Below, piece by piece: positions 14,284 through 22,028 of a stretch of DNA of 23,799 bases. The DNA lies in assembly GCA_023435025.1 (NCBI GenBank), contig JAEYSE010000065.1, forward strand, positions 1 to 23,799, in the 5' to 3' direction. This DNA comes from Bacillota bacterium (GTDB lineage: Bacteria > Bacillota > Clostridia > Christensenellales > CAG-138). Below the pieces are notes generated by a model that was given only the letters and a program-made list of their open reading frames with translations, had not been told where the DNA came from and ran no database searches. The position numbers and the translations under genes are program-made. How positions within the stretch are numbered: position 1 is the first letter of the stretch; each line of letters opens with the position of its first letter.

Positions 14284-15369
14284 CTATAATATCAACTTCA
14301 AATCGTTTTCTTTAATCCACCCTATTCTACGAAGCGGCAACGAAATCAATACCGTGAGTATTGCAGGCAATATAAAGCAAATCAGCAGCAGTCCTGCCCA
14401 ATCGAATGTTGTAATCGAGGCTTTGGCGCCTGCGGCGATATCATTGATCCATCCCGTGTACACGCCTATTTGCCCCACCAGACCGCATGTGCCCATTCCG
14501 GAGGCTACTGCCGGTCCGTTCATTTGTAACCGAAAGACTACGGTAGCAAGTGGGCCGGTAATGGCTGAAGCCAATGTCGGCGGAATCCATATGCGCGGAT
14601 TTTTAACGATATTCCCCATCTGCAGCATAGAGGTACCAAGGCCTTGAGCCAATAACCCACCCCATCGGTTTTCTTTAAAGCTCATCACTGCAAACCCCAC
14701 CATCTGCGCGCAGCAACCGGCTACCGCAGCACCTCCGGCAAGCCCCGTAAGGCCGAGTGCCGCGCAAATAGCCGCGCTGCTGATGGGGAGCGTCAGCGCT
14801 ACGCCCACGATAACGGATACCAATATGCCCATGAAAAACGGCTGAAGTTCCGTCGCCCACATGATTGAATTGCCAACGGCGCTCGCCGCCGCGCCGATCG
14901 CGGGCGCGCATAACATGGATAGTAATACGCCAATCGCGATTGTAACACAAGGCGTCACGATAATATCTACTTTGGTCTCTTTTGAAACGGCTTTGCCGCA
15001 TTCCGCCGCAACAATTGCCACGATAAGCACGGCAAGCGGGCCTCCGGCCCCGCCCAGCGTATTCGCCGCCCCGCCAACCGCAACCAACGAAAACAGTACA
15101 AGCGGCGGGCAATGCAGCGCGTATCCGATCGCAATCGCCATAGCCGGGCCGGTGGCCGCTTTTGCAAATGAACCTATATCCAAAAACAATTGCATACCGA
15201 GTTGCTCGCCCAATGTGCTGAATATCGTCCCAATCAGCAAAGAAGCGAACAATCCCTGCGCCATAGCGCCCAAAGCGTCTATGCCATACCTTTTTACCGA
15301 AAACACAATGTTTTTTCTCTTCAGAAATTCGGCGAATTTTCCGTTCTGTGCAGCTGTTTTTTCGTTCAT
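14284..15369 (-). CDS. PTS sugar transporter subunit IIC (EIIC_2 type)
   Basis: A 361-residue polytopic membrane protein rich in Gly, Ala and Ile, matching the PTS_EIIC_2 group (PF13303): RYGIDALGAMAQGLFASLLIGTI near the N-terminus, LVAVGGAANTLGGAGGPLAVL, then NRWGGLLAQGLGTSMLQMGNIVKNPRIWIPP and the C-terminal helices. The family forms the membrane channel of a sugar phosphotransferase system. No IIA, IIB or HPr gene is in the window, and no sugar enzyme is adjacent, so it is an orphan whose cargo is unknown. The start at 15369 (MNEKTAAQ) has AAGGG about 8 nt upstream; the frame is open to 15417 without support. A possible -10 box (TATACT) is at 15425-15430. Confidence 0.88.
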   Translation of the reverse strand: MNEKTAAQNGKFAEFLKRKNIVFSVKRYGIDALGAMAQGLFASLLIGTIFSTLGEQLGMQLFLDIGSFAKAATGPAMAIAIGYALHCPPLVLFSLVAVGGAANTLGGAGGPLAVLIVAIVAAECGKAVSKETKVDIIVTPCVTIAIGVLLSMLCAPAIGAAASAVGNSIMWATELQPFFMGILVSVIVGVALTLPISSAAICAALGLTGLAGGAAVAGCCAQMVGFAVMSFKENRWGGLLAQGLGTSMLQMGNIVKNPRIWIPPTLASAITGPLATVVFRLQMNGPAVASGMGTCGLVGQIGVYTGWINDIAAGAKASITTFDWAGLLLICFILPAILTVLISLPLRRIGWIKENDLKLIL

Positions 15370-15446
15370 ATTAAGCCCTTCTTCATTAGAGAATATTGTG
15401 CTGGAAAGATTCCTCAATCATACAAGTATAAGCTATTCTGTTTTTT

Positions 15447-16628
15447 TTATCTATTCTTTTCAGATCTGCGTTTATCATTGATCAGCTTCATGTGGCTTTC
15501 ATCTATAAGGAAGACATTGTTTTCTTTTGCCCAGTCAACACAGCCCTGCAGCACCACACGCAGAAACACTCTGGGGACCTTCACAAGCGTTTGGCAGGCC
15601 TCCTTTGTGAATTGAATAGATGGGTCGACACGATTTGCGGCAAACAGAACAGCATCGACATTCATCTCTTTGCCTGAAGGAATCGGCTGGGCGATGGGAC
15701 GCTGGAAACGCGTATACCAAAAATGTGTGCTGTCGCGATAGCCGTAATCAACCGGTACACGCGGAAAGCCGCCTGCCTTAACGCCATTTACAATGGCATT
15801 GTATTGCCTTTCCTTCATGAGAATTTTGTCAATTTTGAGGATAAAATGGCATCCAAACCTGCTTGTGATACCGTTGAAATTTCTATAAGGTGGTTCAACG
15901 CCTTCCAGCTGCCCGACCTTTTCGCTATCCTCATATGCGTTTTCAAGCTCAGACTGCCAGGTGCATTCGAAAACTTGAAATGCCTTTTTGACTATGAGTG
16001 GCCTGATACTTCCATCTTTACAGGCTAAGCCCTCTTCCATTTCAAACGCGCACTTGGCCATTTTTTCTTCGCTTGTTTCGCCCGGGAATCCCAAGCGTAC
16101 CGCTTCCTTGAAGTCCGCGGGGCTATCTTCAATAAAATTAAGTGCACATTTGCCGCTCCTGAGAATGTTTTGTGCTGTGTTGGAGCTGTTTCGGCATTCC
16201 AGCAGCATAGCGTAGTAATCTTTTCCGGCTATATAGTAAGGGAAGCAGAGGGAATATGATCCAATTGAAGTCTTATTGTCTTCCGTCAGGGTAGATACCA
16301 GCACGATAGGCATAGGGAAAAACGCAGAAGTCTGATAAAAATTATCCACAATCCGTAAATCTTTAAACGAGCTATTTGTATCCTCCGCTATATCCTTACA
16401 CGCAGCTTTTCTTGCCTTACGGCGCATTCTGAAAATATTAAATGCTACCAGACAGGCAATTATCCCAAGCTTTACCCAAATATTGATAGGGACCCAAATT
16501 GCTAGTACGACAAACACAATGCCCAGCAAAGCGTGGCCCAGCAAATTCCGCCAGTCTTTTAAATAATCTTTGATTCCATCCCATATCTTTTTTGAAACCG
16601 GTAAAACACGCGGATTATCTTTGCCCAT
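15447..16628 (-). CDS. Membrane-anchored flavin-reductase-like protein with C-terminal PCP_red-like domain
   Basis: A 393-residue protein with three parts. Residues about 31-67 hold one or two hydrophobic helices and a following basic RMRRKARK stretch, so the bulk faces the cytosol. Residues about 96-310 resemble the flavin reductase/FMN-binding split barrel (FPMPIVLVSTLTEDNKTSIG, SYSLCFPYYIAGKDYYAML, CALNFI). Residues about 338-390 (FTKEACQTLVKVPRVFLRVV then CVDWAKEN) resemble the small PCP_red domain known from the ends of protochlorophyllide reductase subunits, although nothing else here is photosynthetic. The start at 16628 has GGGAGG/GAGGGG upstream, and the MarR gene stops 6 nt before it, so the two are translationally coupled. 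An FMN-dependent reductase or an FMN sensor is inferred. Confidence 0.8.
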   Translation of the reverse strand: MGKDNPRVLPVSKKIWDGIKDYLKDWRNLLGHALLGIVFVVLAIWVPINIWVKLGIIACLVAFNIFRMRRKARKAACKDIAEDTNSSFKDLRIVDNFYQTSAFFPMPIVLVSTLTEDNKTSIGSYSLCFPYYIAGKDYYAMLLECRNSSNTAQNILRSGKCALNFIEDSPADFKEAVRLGFPGETSEEKMAKCAFEMEEGLACKDGSIRPLIVKKAFQVFECTWQSELENAYEDSEKVGQLEGVEPPYRNFNGITSRFGCHFILKIDKILMKERQYNAIVNGVKAGGFPRVPVDYGYRDSTHFWYTRFQRPIAQPIPSGKEMNVDAVLFAANRVDPSIQFTKEACQTLVKVPRVFLRVVLQGCVDWAKENNVFLIDESHMKLINDKRRSEKNR

Positions 16629-16634
16629 AGCCCC

Positions 16635-17081
16635 TCATTCCTCCCGATTTTTAATAATTACTGCATCTTGGCGAATCTTCAGCGCGTTTTCGACAATCCT
16701 ATCGAAATAGCCATTAAACTGTTGCAGCTCCTTTTCCGTCAGGCAAGAGCATACATCAGTCAGCCATTTTTCATATATATTGATGCTGCTAATAACGCAT
16801 GATTTCCCGGTTTCTGTTATCCGGATGACGTTTTTCCGTCTGTTCTTTTCATTCTGCCTTTTAAAAATAAGACCTTCTCGTTCCATTTCACGTAAGGCCT
16901 TCGCTACGGTTGTTTTATCGAGCAGCAGTGCGGCTGAAATGGTATCCTGAGATACCTGATCATGAAAATATAGAAAAGTACATATTGCGTGTTCCGTATC
17001 AGAAAATCCTGCCTGACGGATTGTTTCATGTCCAAATTCCCGGCCCAGTTTGATCAGCATATTAAGTGTACTGAAATTCAT
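16635..17081 (-). CDS. MarR-family transcriptional regulator
   Basis: A 148-residue protein with a winged helix-turn-helix at about 42-95: SQDTISAALLLDKTTVAKAL, then REMEREGLIFKRQNEKNRRK and NVIRITETGK (wing). Flanking helices form the usual MarR dimer interface. The ATG at 17081 is preferred because GGTGAG lies about 8 nt upstream; the frame stays open to a GTG at 17093 that has no ribosome site. It is coupled to the flavin-reductase-like gene and so probably regulates it in response to a phenolic, quinone or oxidative signal, as many MarR proteins do. It is divergent from arcA across a gap of about 245 nt. Confidence 0.92.
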   Translation of the reverse strand: MNFSTLNMLIKLGREFGHETIRQAGFSDTEHAICTFLYFHDQVSQDTISAALLLDKTTVAKALREMEREGLIFKRQNEKNRRKNVIRITETGKSCVISSINIYEKWLTDVCSCLTEKELQQFNGYFDRIVENALKIRQDAVIIKNREE

Positions 17082-17119
17082 ATGAAGGCTCACCGATGAA
17101 TTTTCAACTGTCGATTCCT

Positions 17120-17148
17120 ACACTAGTGCTGAATCTGGTTTTTGTCAA
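17120..17148 (-). promoter_or_regulatory. Possible promoter/operator of the MarR unit
   Basis: On the minus strand TTGACA (17143-17148) is followed 17 bp later by a weak -10 candidate TAGTGT (17120-17125). The palindrome CACTAGTG (17121-17128) overlaps the -10 region and could be a MarR autoregulatory site. The rest of the 17082-17326 gap shows no gene; I could not recognise a clear promoter for arcA there. Confidence 0.4.
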
Positions 17149-17326
17149 CATGCGTGTCCGGAAATTGATCTATTCTTATCTTGCAAGCACCTAACATCCA
17201 ATTGTCTGCCTCCGGAATTATATAGCCCTAGCGGGACTCTTTTGCGGGCCCTTGCATGTGCTTTAAAGAATAGGAATTTCTAATGCGAGAATACTATGAC
17301 TAAAATTGTATATGGAGGGTGAGGAC

Positions 17327-18553
17327 ATGTCTTTAGCCCATAGTATTTGTATATATAGTGAAATAGGAAAATTGAAGTCAGTTCTTCTTCATTGTCCGGG
17401 AGAAGAAGTGGAAAATATCGTTCCTGTTTATTTAAGAAGACTATTATTTGATGAAATCATATATCTAGAACAAGCTAAAAAAGAGCATAATCAATTTGCA
17501 AATATACTAAGAGGTGAAGGCGTAGAAGTAGTATACCTTACGGATTTAATGGCTGATATTCTAGAGGATAGCAATGTAAGGGAAGAATTTTTAAAAGAAT
17601 TTATGGAGGAAGGCAAAGCTATTACAAAAGGGCTTCAAGAAGCCATAATGGAGCTTTTAAGTGACTACTCTCCAAAAGATCTTGTATCTAAGTGCATTGC
17701 GGGAATTAGAACGGAAGAACTTAATAATATCAAACCTAAGTCCTTAGGAGATATGGTTAATAATCCATATCCTTTCTATCTTGATCCTATTCCAAATATG
17801 TATTTTCAAAGAGATCCTTTTGCATCTATTGGAAGAGGAATTTCTTTAAATGTCATGGCCAATGAAACACGAAACAGGGAGACCATATTTACAAAATATA
17901 TATTTAACTATCACCCTAGATTTAAAAATACCCCTAGATGGTATAACAGAGATGAAACCCATACTATTGAGGGAGGAGATATTTTAGTTCTCTCAAATAA
18001 AGTTGTAGCCATAGGAATTAGTGATAGAACCGATGCATCGGCTATTGAGAGGGTTGCAGTCAATCTTTTTCATTCAGAAGAAGGATTTGAGACGGTCTTA
18101 GCTTTTGATATTCCAAAGGCTAGAGCTTATATGCATCTCGATACTGTATTTACCATGGTTGATTATGACCAATTTACCATATATCCAGGGATAGAAGCGC
18201 CTCTAGATGTATACAGCATTACAAAAGGAAAAGACAACAGCCTTAATATCAGGAGTGAGCATAACGACTTATCTGCTATACTAAAGGAACATTTACATCT
18301 ATCAGAAGTTAATCTAATAAGATGCGGTGATGGAGATAGGATTGCCGCTAGTAGAGAGCAATGGAGTGATGGAAGCAATACTCTAGCGCTATCCCCTGGA
18401 AAAGTTATTTGTTATAATCGCAATTATGTCACCAATGAAGCCCTTAGAAGAAATGGGATCGAAGTTCTGGAATTCGATTCCTATGAATTGTCTAGAGGTA
18501 GGGGTGGCCCTAGATGTATGAGCATGCCTTTAATGAGAGAGACTCTAAAATGA
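17327..18553 (+). CDS. arcA: Arginine deiminase
   Basis: A 408-residue protein of normal length for arginine deiminase, which hydrolyses L-arginine to citrulline and ammonia, the first step of the ADI pathway. Expected catalytic residues are present (numbering from the chosen start): Asp163 in YFQRDP, Glu215 in HTIEGGD, His270 and Asp272 in HLDTVF, and the nucleophile Cys397 in GGPRCMSMP. Guanidinium-binding RDP and N-terminal GKLKSVLLHCPG segments fit. The start at 17327 has GGAGGGTGAGG close upstream; the frame is open to 17306. It is the only plus-strand gene, is visibly AT-rich and uses AGA/AGG for almost all arginines, unlike its neighbours. No arcB, arcC or arcD is in the window. Confidence 0.97.
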   Translation: MSLAHSICIYSEIGKLKSVLLHCPGEEVENIVPVYLRRLLFDEIIYLEQAKKEHNQFANILRGEGVEVVYLTDLMADILEDSNVREEFLKEFMEEGKAITKGLQEAIMELLSDYSPKDLVSKCIAGIRTEELNNIKPKSLGDMVNNPYPFYLDPIPNMYFQRDPFASIGRGISLNVMANETRNRETIFTKYIFNYHPRFKNTPRWYNRDETHTIEGGDILVLSNKVVAIGISDRTDASAIERVAVNLFHSEEGFETVLAFDIPKARAYMHLDTVFTMVDYDQFTIYPGIEAPLDVYSITKGKDNSLNIRSEHNDLSAILKEHLHLSEVNLIRCGDGDRIAASREQWSDGSNTLALSPGKVICYNRNYVTNEALRRNGIEVLEFDSYELSRGRGGPRCMSMPLMRETLK

Positions 18554-18726
18554 GCGGGTGATACTCGAAGTATCCCCTCCCCTACTGTTAGGCTTAATCC
18601 AAATAGTTATTCGAACTTCGCATTATATTTATCCTTCGGTAATCTTACGATGTTTATAGTGTTTATTGAAAGGCCCCTCCCCAACCGCCCTATGGCGGGG
18701 AGCTGAAGTTTAAGTCGGCTGGGTCG
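18554..18726. other. 173-bp convergent gap after arcA with two hairpins
   Basis: Directly after the arcA stop, GATAC/GTATC plus GGG/CCC arms (about 18557-18578) form a stem without a T-run. Near 18677-18702 a second, GC-rich structure (CTCC/GGAG outside, CCGCC/GGCGG inside) is followed on the minus strand by CCTTTC, so it may be a weak terminator for the small gene converging from the right. Subterminal hairpins of this shape also occur at insertion-sequence ends, but no transposase is present. Confidence 0.45.
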
Positions 18727-19239
18727 TTATATTTGGAACTGCGTAGCTATTGCCTCAATAAAGATGTTTGCTATTCTCAATGCGTTATCATGGGATCCGT
18801 CAAAACTGGCAACACCTTCTCCATACTTACCCTGGCTCAATTGCTGTACCAAACCCAGCTCGAGTTGAGATTGTAAAGCGACAGCCTCTCGCAAATCATT
18901 CTCATTTATATAAGGATTTTCTGAGATCATTACCTCAATAAGCGCATTGCTGTTCTCGTCCCAACGCGTTCTTAACGGCTCGATATCGCCACCCGTCCGT
19001 AGGGTGGTCGCCACTTCAGACAGGATCAGGATATACTGAGTTAATAGTTCCTCCACCCTGCTTGCCGCCTCTAAACCATAGAAATGCGAGAACAGCCGCG
19101 CAAGATCTGCGCCGTTACGCAGCACACGCGTGGCCACATGATCCAAGGTGCGCAATCCAAATATGACGCTGACAATATAATTTCTAATCCATATCATCCG
19201 ATCAACCCATAAGTAGCGTATTCTTTCTTGCCAATTCAT
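18727..19239 (-). CDS. Small uncharacterised protein, MNWQ...RIRYLWVD family
   Basis: A 170-residue, mostly helical protein. The N-terminus MNWQERIRYLWVDRMIWIRN is typical of a family of small Firmicute proteins, sometimes labelled acetylglutamate kinase without basis; no kinase motif is present here. One moderately hydrophobic helix (about 18-28) is near the N-terminus and the rest is soluble helix with a conserved-looking centre (RTRWDENSNALIEVMISENP) and C-terminus (HDNALRIANIFIEAIATQF). The start at 19239 has GGGAG about 8 nt upstream; the frame is open to 19365 but would overlap the terminator at 19331-19363. A possible -10 (TATACT, 19261-19266) lies upstream. Function unknown. Confidence 0.72.
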   Translation of the reverse strand: MNWQERIRYLWVDRMIWIRNYIVSVIFGLRTLDHVATRVLRNGADLARLFSHFYGLEAASRVEELLTQYILILSEVATTLRTGGDIEPLRTRWDENSNALIEVMISENPYINENDLREAVALQSQLELGLVQQLSQGKYGEGVASFDGSHDNALRIANIFIEAIATQFQI

Positions 19240-19330
19240 CCACCTCACTCCCTTCTGTGCAGTATATGACGTATTCTTAGTTAATATTTTCCTGCACCAA
19301 GGGTAGTCAGAGCATGTTCGAGATCCTATA

Positions 19331-19363
19331 AAAGCGCGTCCTGCCGATTTATCAGCAGGACGC
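19331..19363 (-). terminator. Terminator of the second transport operon
   Basis: Perfect 9-bp arms GCGTCCTGC (19336-19344) and GCAGGACGC (19355-19363) around a 10-nt loop are followed on the minus strand by GCTTTTAT. It lies about 45 nt after the amidohydrolase stop and separates it from the small gene at 18727-19239. Confidence 0.85.
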
Positions 19364-19408
19364 ATAATATCTCAAAATTTATTGCATTGTTATTGATAAG
19401 TACGGATG

Positions 19409-20758
19409 TCAGAAACTCTTGTTCACTTGCTCGCGGCTCTGGTCCAGCTCCGGCAGAATTTTGCGTATCTCTTCCTGATAAGAAAGCATTTCCTTCTTAA
19501 TACGAGGAAAATCCAGCGTTAAAAACTCGCCTTTGTGCATCAAAATCTTACCGTCAACAATTGTCGTTTCCACATTGGACGGGTTTGCGCCATATACGAT
19601 TGTTGAATACGGATCATAAATGGGCTGCATGTTGACACTGTCGGTTTCAAGTATAATCACGTCCGCCTGCTTACCCGGTTCGAGGGAACCGGTTATGTCG
19701 GCAAGCCCCAGTGCCTTTGCGCCGTTTATGGTCGCCATCCGTAGAACTTCGCGCGCGGGGTAGGCTGCGCGATCCTGTAAATATAGTTTTTGCAGCTTTG
19801 CGACCTGCGGCAACTGGGTGATGATATCCAGCGTGTTTCCGCTCATTGCGCCGTCGCTGCCCAAGCTGACAATGACGCCTTTTTGCTGCATGCCGCGCAC
19901 AGGCGCAACCCCCTTGGCGCTTTTGGAGTTGGAGCCAGCGTTGTGGGATATTTTTACGCCGCGCTTTGCCAGTATTTCAATATCCGCGTCGTTTACATGT
20001 ATGGCGTGCGCGGCAAGAAAGTGTTCGTCCAGGATTCCCAGACTGTCCAGCCAGGCAACGGGCGTTGTGCCGTATTTTGTGCGCCATTCCTCCTGCTCAT
20101 AATCCATCTCCGACACATGCATAGACATTATAAGGTTATTTTCACGTGCGATTTTGTGGCATTCACGCAAATGCGCCTCATCGTTTGTATATGGCGCATG
20201 GCAATTGACCGCGGGCCTTATGCGCGGATGTGCCTTCCAGTTCGCAATCAATTCACGCGTATCGGCGATCCCGCCATAAGGCACCTTTGAATCCGGCGTT
20301 GTGCGGCACATGACGGTTTCCGATAAAACAGCGCGGATGCCAGAAGCTTCCGCAGCCATTGCAATTTCATTTTCAAAATAGTAGCTGTCAAAAACGGTAG
20401 TCACGCCGCCGCGCAGCAGTTCCGCAAAAGCATAATTCGCACCGGCAACCGCCATATCGCAGGTCATAGCCCTGGTTTCAAGCGGAAACAAATAGCGATT
20501 GAGCCTGTCCGGAATGTCATCGCCGAGTGTACGAAAAACGATCATCGGCAAATGCGAATGCGTGTTGATGAAGCCCGGCAAAACAATTTTATTACGGCAA
20601 TCCATCACCTGCAGTCCGCGTATATCCTCAGGCATCTGGGCTGCAGGCCCGACAGACTGAATTTTATTGCCGCGTATGAGCACAAACCCATCCTCATACA
20701 GGGTGTCTTTTTCATCCATAGTAAGTACGACGGCATTTTTTAAAAGAAGATCAGCCAA
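19409..20758 (-). CDS. Amidohydrolase/deaminase (MTA/SAH deaminase, SsnA/TrzN-like)
   Basis: A 449-residue metal-dependent amidohydrolase of the cytosine-deaminase-like group. Metal and catalytic residues seen are H67 and H69 (NTHSH), H214 and E217 (MHVSEMD), H251/H254 (AAHAIH) and D302 (SLGSDGA). H187 in NCHAPY is also typical. The N- and C-terminal beta segments (GFVLIRGNKIQSVG; GSLEPGKQADVIIL) form the usual small domain. Relatives deaminate S-adenosylhomocysteine, methylthioadenosine, guanine or triazines; the substrate cannot be fixed from sequence. The start is a TTG at 20758 with GGGGGT 8 nt upstream. It is cytosolic and downstream of an ABC importer, so it likely acts on the imported compound. 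Confidence 0.9.
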   Translation of the reverse strand: MADLLLKNAVVLTMDEKDTLYEDGFVLIRGNKIQSVGPAAQMPEDIRGLQVMDCRNKIVLPGFINTHSHLPMIVFRTLGDDIPDRLNRYLFPLETRAMTCDMAVAGANYAFAELLRGGVTTVFDSYYFENEIAMAAEASGIRAVLSETVMCRTTPDSKVPYGGIADTRELIANWKAHPRIRPAVNCHAPYTNDEAHLRECHKIARENNLIMSMHVSEMDYEQEEWRTKYGTTPVAWLDSLGILDEHFLAAHAIHVNDADIEILAKRGVKISHNAGSNSKSAKGVAPVRGMQQKGVIVSLGSDGAMSGNTLDIITQLPQVAKLQKLYLQDRAAYPAREVLRMATINGAKALGLADITGSLEPGKQADVIILETDSVNMQPIYDPYSTIVYGANPSNVETTIVDGKILMHKGEFLTLDFPRIKKEMLSYQEEIRKILPELDQSREQVNKSF

Positions 20759-20780
20759 GTAAATTTACCCCCGAATGCAG

Positions 20781-20817
20781 TCAGCATGCGGGCCGGTTAT
20801 ACCGGCCCGCGTGCTGA
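20781..20817 (-). repeat. Strong intercistronic hairpin after the second binding-protein gene
   Basis: Arms at 20781-20796 (TCAGCATGCGGGCCGG) and 20802-20817 pair over 16 positions with a single mismatch, loop TTATA. It lies between the binding-protein stop (20846) and the amidohydrolase start (20758). There is no T-run, so partial termination or protection of the upstream mRNA is more likely than full termination. Confidence 0.8.
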
Positions 20818-20845
20818 AATAGCTAAAAATCCGCTTTAGTCGCGG

Positions 20846-21967
20846 TCAGGAATTGAGCGTACGGTTCCAGAGATCCACCCATGCGGCAAGCTGTGCGTTT
20901 ACCACCTTGAAATCCACGACATTGGATTTATCCGCAATTTCAATGGTCGTCAGCTTGGCGGCCACATCTTCAGGCAATTCCACCTGCGTGTTTACAGTGG
21001 ATTCCGGCACGTTGATGGCGCCAGCCAGCTGGCTTTCCGCAGAAAGCACATGGTCTACAAACAGATAGGCAAGGTCTTTCTGATCGGAAGTCTTCACGAT
21101 ATTAATCGTATTGAAGTTCAGGTACGCGCCTTCCGCGGGATCAAGGAATACGAGGTTGGATGTGGTATCATCCCCCATCGTGTTGTAGGCAAATTCCGCC
21201 GCGAGCGCAGCCTTGATTTCGCCGGAGGCAAACATGTTCTTCAAATCGGAAGACTTGGAGTACGTCTTCACAATGTTGGGCTTGAGCGCTTCAAGCGCTT
21301 TGAATGCTGCTTCGCCATTATCGGTGGCATAATCCACGCCCGCATATTTTGCAGCGATGGTAACAGTAGCCGGGCCGAATGTCGTCGCGATATCCGGGAT
21401 TGCAATGGCGTTGGCGAGCTTTGCGTCCCACAGGTCCGCAAAAGAGGTGATTTCTACTTCATCCGAGTTGTAGATGATACCCAAACGGTTCATCGTGGTG
21501 GGAGGCCCCTGCTTGCTGTCCTTGAAGACAGAAGCTTTCTCCAGCAAATATGCCGCATTAGGCACGCGCGAATAATCGAATTCGTCAAACAGGCCTGCAT
21601 CAAAGCCGTCCTGTGCATACTGCTGCGCAAGATAAATTACATCTACGTCAGAGTTCGGGTCGTTTTTGAGCTTGGTCAGGCGCTCGGAGTTTGTGCCTGC
21701 ATCATAGACAACGGTGCAGCCATATTTTTCTTCAAACGGCTTGATAACGGCCTCAATGATCTTATCGTTTGCCAAGGCAAAGTTTGATACGATCAGTTCA
21801 GCGCCTTCAAAAGACGGGGTTGCCTCAGGTACAGGCTCACCTTCGGGCGCGGCTGTCGGCGTTGCGGCAGCAGGCGCCTCGGTTGGCGCAGGCGCAGGCG
21901 TCGGCGCGCAGGCAGACAGCAGACCTAAGCAGAGTAGACAGGCAAGTACAAATCTCATCTTCTTCAT
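20846..21967 (-). CDS. ABC transporter substrate-binding lipoprotein (PotD/Fbp type, family 1)
   Basis: A 373-residue exported lipoprotein. A lysine-led hydrophobic signal ends in the lipobox LSAC with Cys20, followed by an Ala/Pro/Thr/Glu-rich linker to about residue 52. The mature domain begins AELIVSNFALANDKIIEAVI and has the pattern of family 1 solute-binding proteins that serve polyamines, iron or similar cations (PFEEKYGCTVVYDAGTNSER, DVDVIYLAQQYAQDGFDAGL). The ligand is not certain. The ATG at 21967 has GAGGAGG about 7 nt upstream. It lies between the ATPase and amidohydrolase genes; a 16-bp hairpin follows it. Its permease partner is upstream at 23077. Confidence 0.9.
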   Translation of the reverse strand: MKKMRFVLACLLCLGLLSACAPTPAPAPTEAPAAATPTAAPEGEPVPEATPSFEGAELIVSNFALANDKIIEAVIKPFEEKYGCTVVYDAGTNSERLTKLKNDPNSDVDVIYLAQQYAQDGFDAGLFDEFDYSRVPNAAYLLEKASVFKDSKQGPPTTMNRLGIIYNSDEVEITSFADLWDAKLANAIAIPDIATTFGPATVTIAAKYAGVDYATDNGEAAFKALEALKPNIVKTYSKSSDLKNMFASGEIKAALAAEFAYNTMGDDTTSNLVFLDPAEGAYLNFNTINIVKTSDQKDLAYLFVDHVLSAESQLAGAINVPESTVNTQVELPEDVAAKLTTIEIADKSNVVDFKVVNAQLAAWVDLWNRTLNS

Positions 21968-22001
21968 TTCAGGGCCTCCTCGTTTGTTTTTTATATTTCA
22001 T

Positions 22002-22022
22002 CACAGACACTTGTGTTCTGTG
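22002..22022 (-). repeat. Small hairpin in the ATPase/binding-protein gap
   Basis: CACAGACAC (22002-22010) pairs with GTGTTCTGTG (22013-22022) with one bulged base and a 2-nt loop. It sits between the ATPase stop (22029) and the binding-protein start, upstream of the ribosome site. No T-run follows. Function unknown; it may mark a processing point before the binding-protein message. Confidence 0.4.
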
Positions 22023-22028
22023 TTGTTA

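Noticed and set aside
18677..18702. Insertion-sequence end marking arcA as a transposon passenger
   Set aside because: The hairpin is suggestive, but no matching end, target duplication or transposase is visible.
19262..19278. Further copy of the sugar-operon operator (shares GAATACGT)
   Set aside because: Only one half matches and there is no dyad symmetry.
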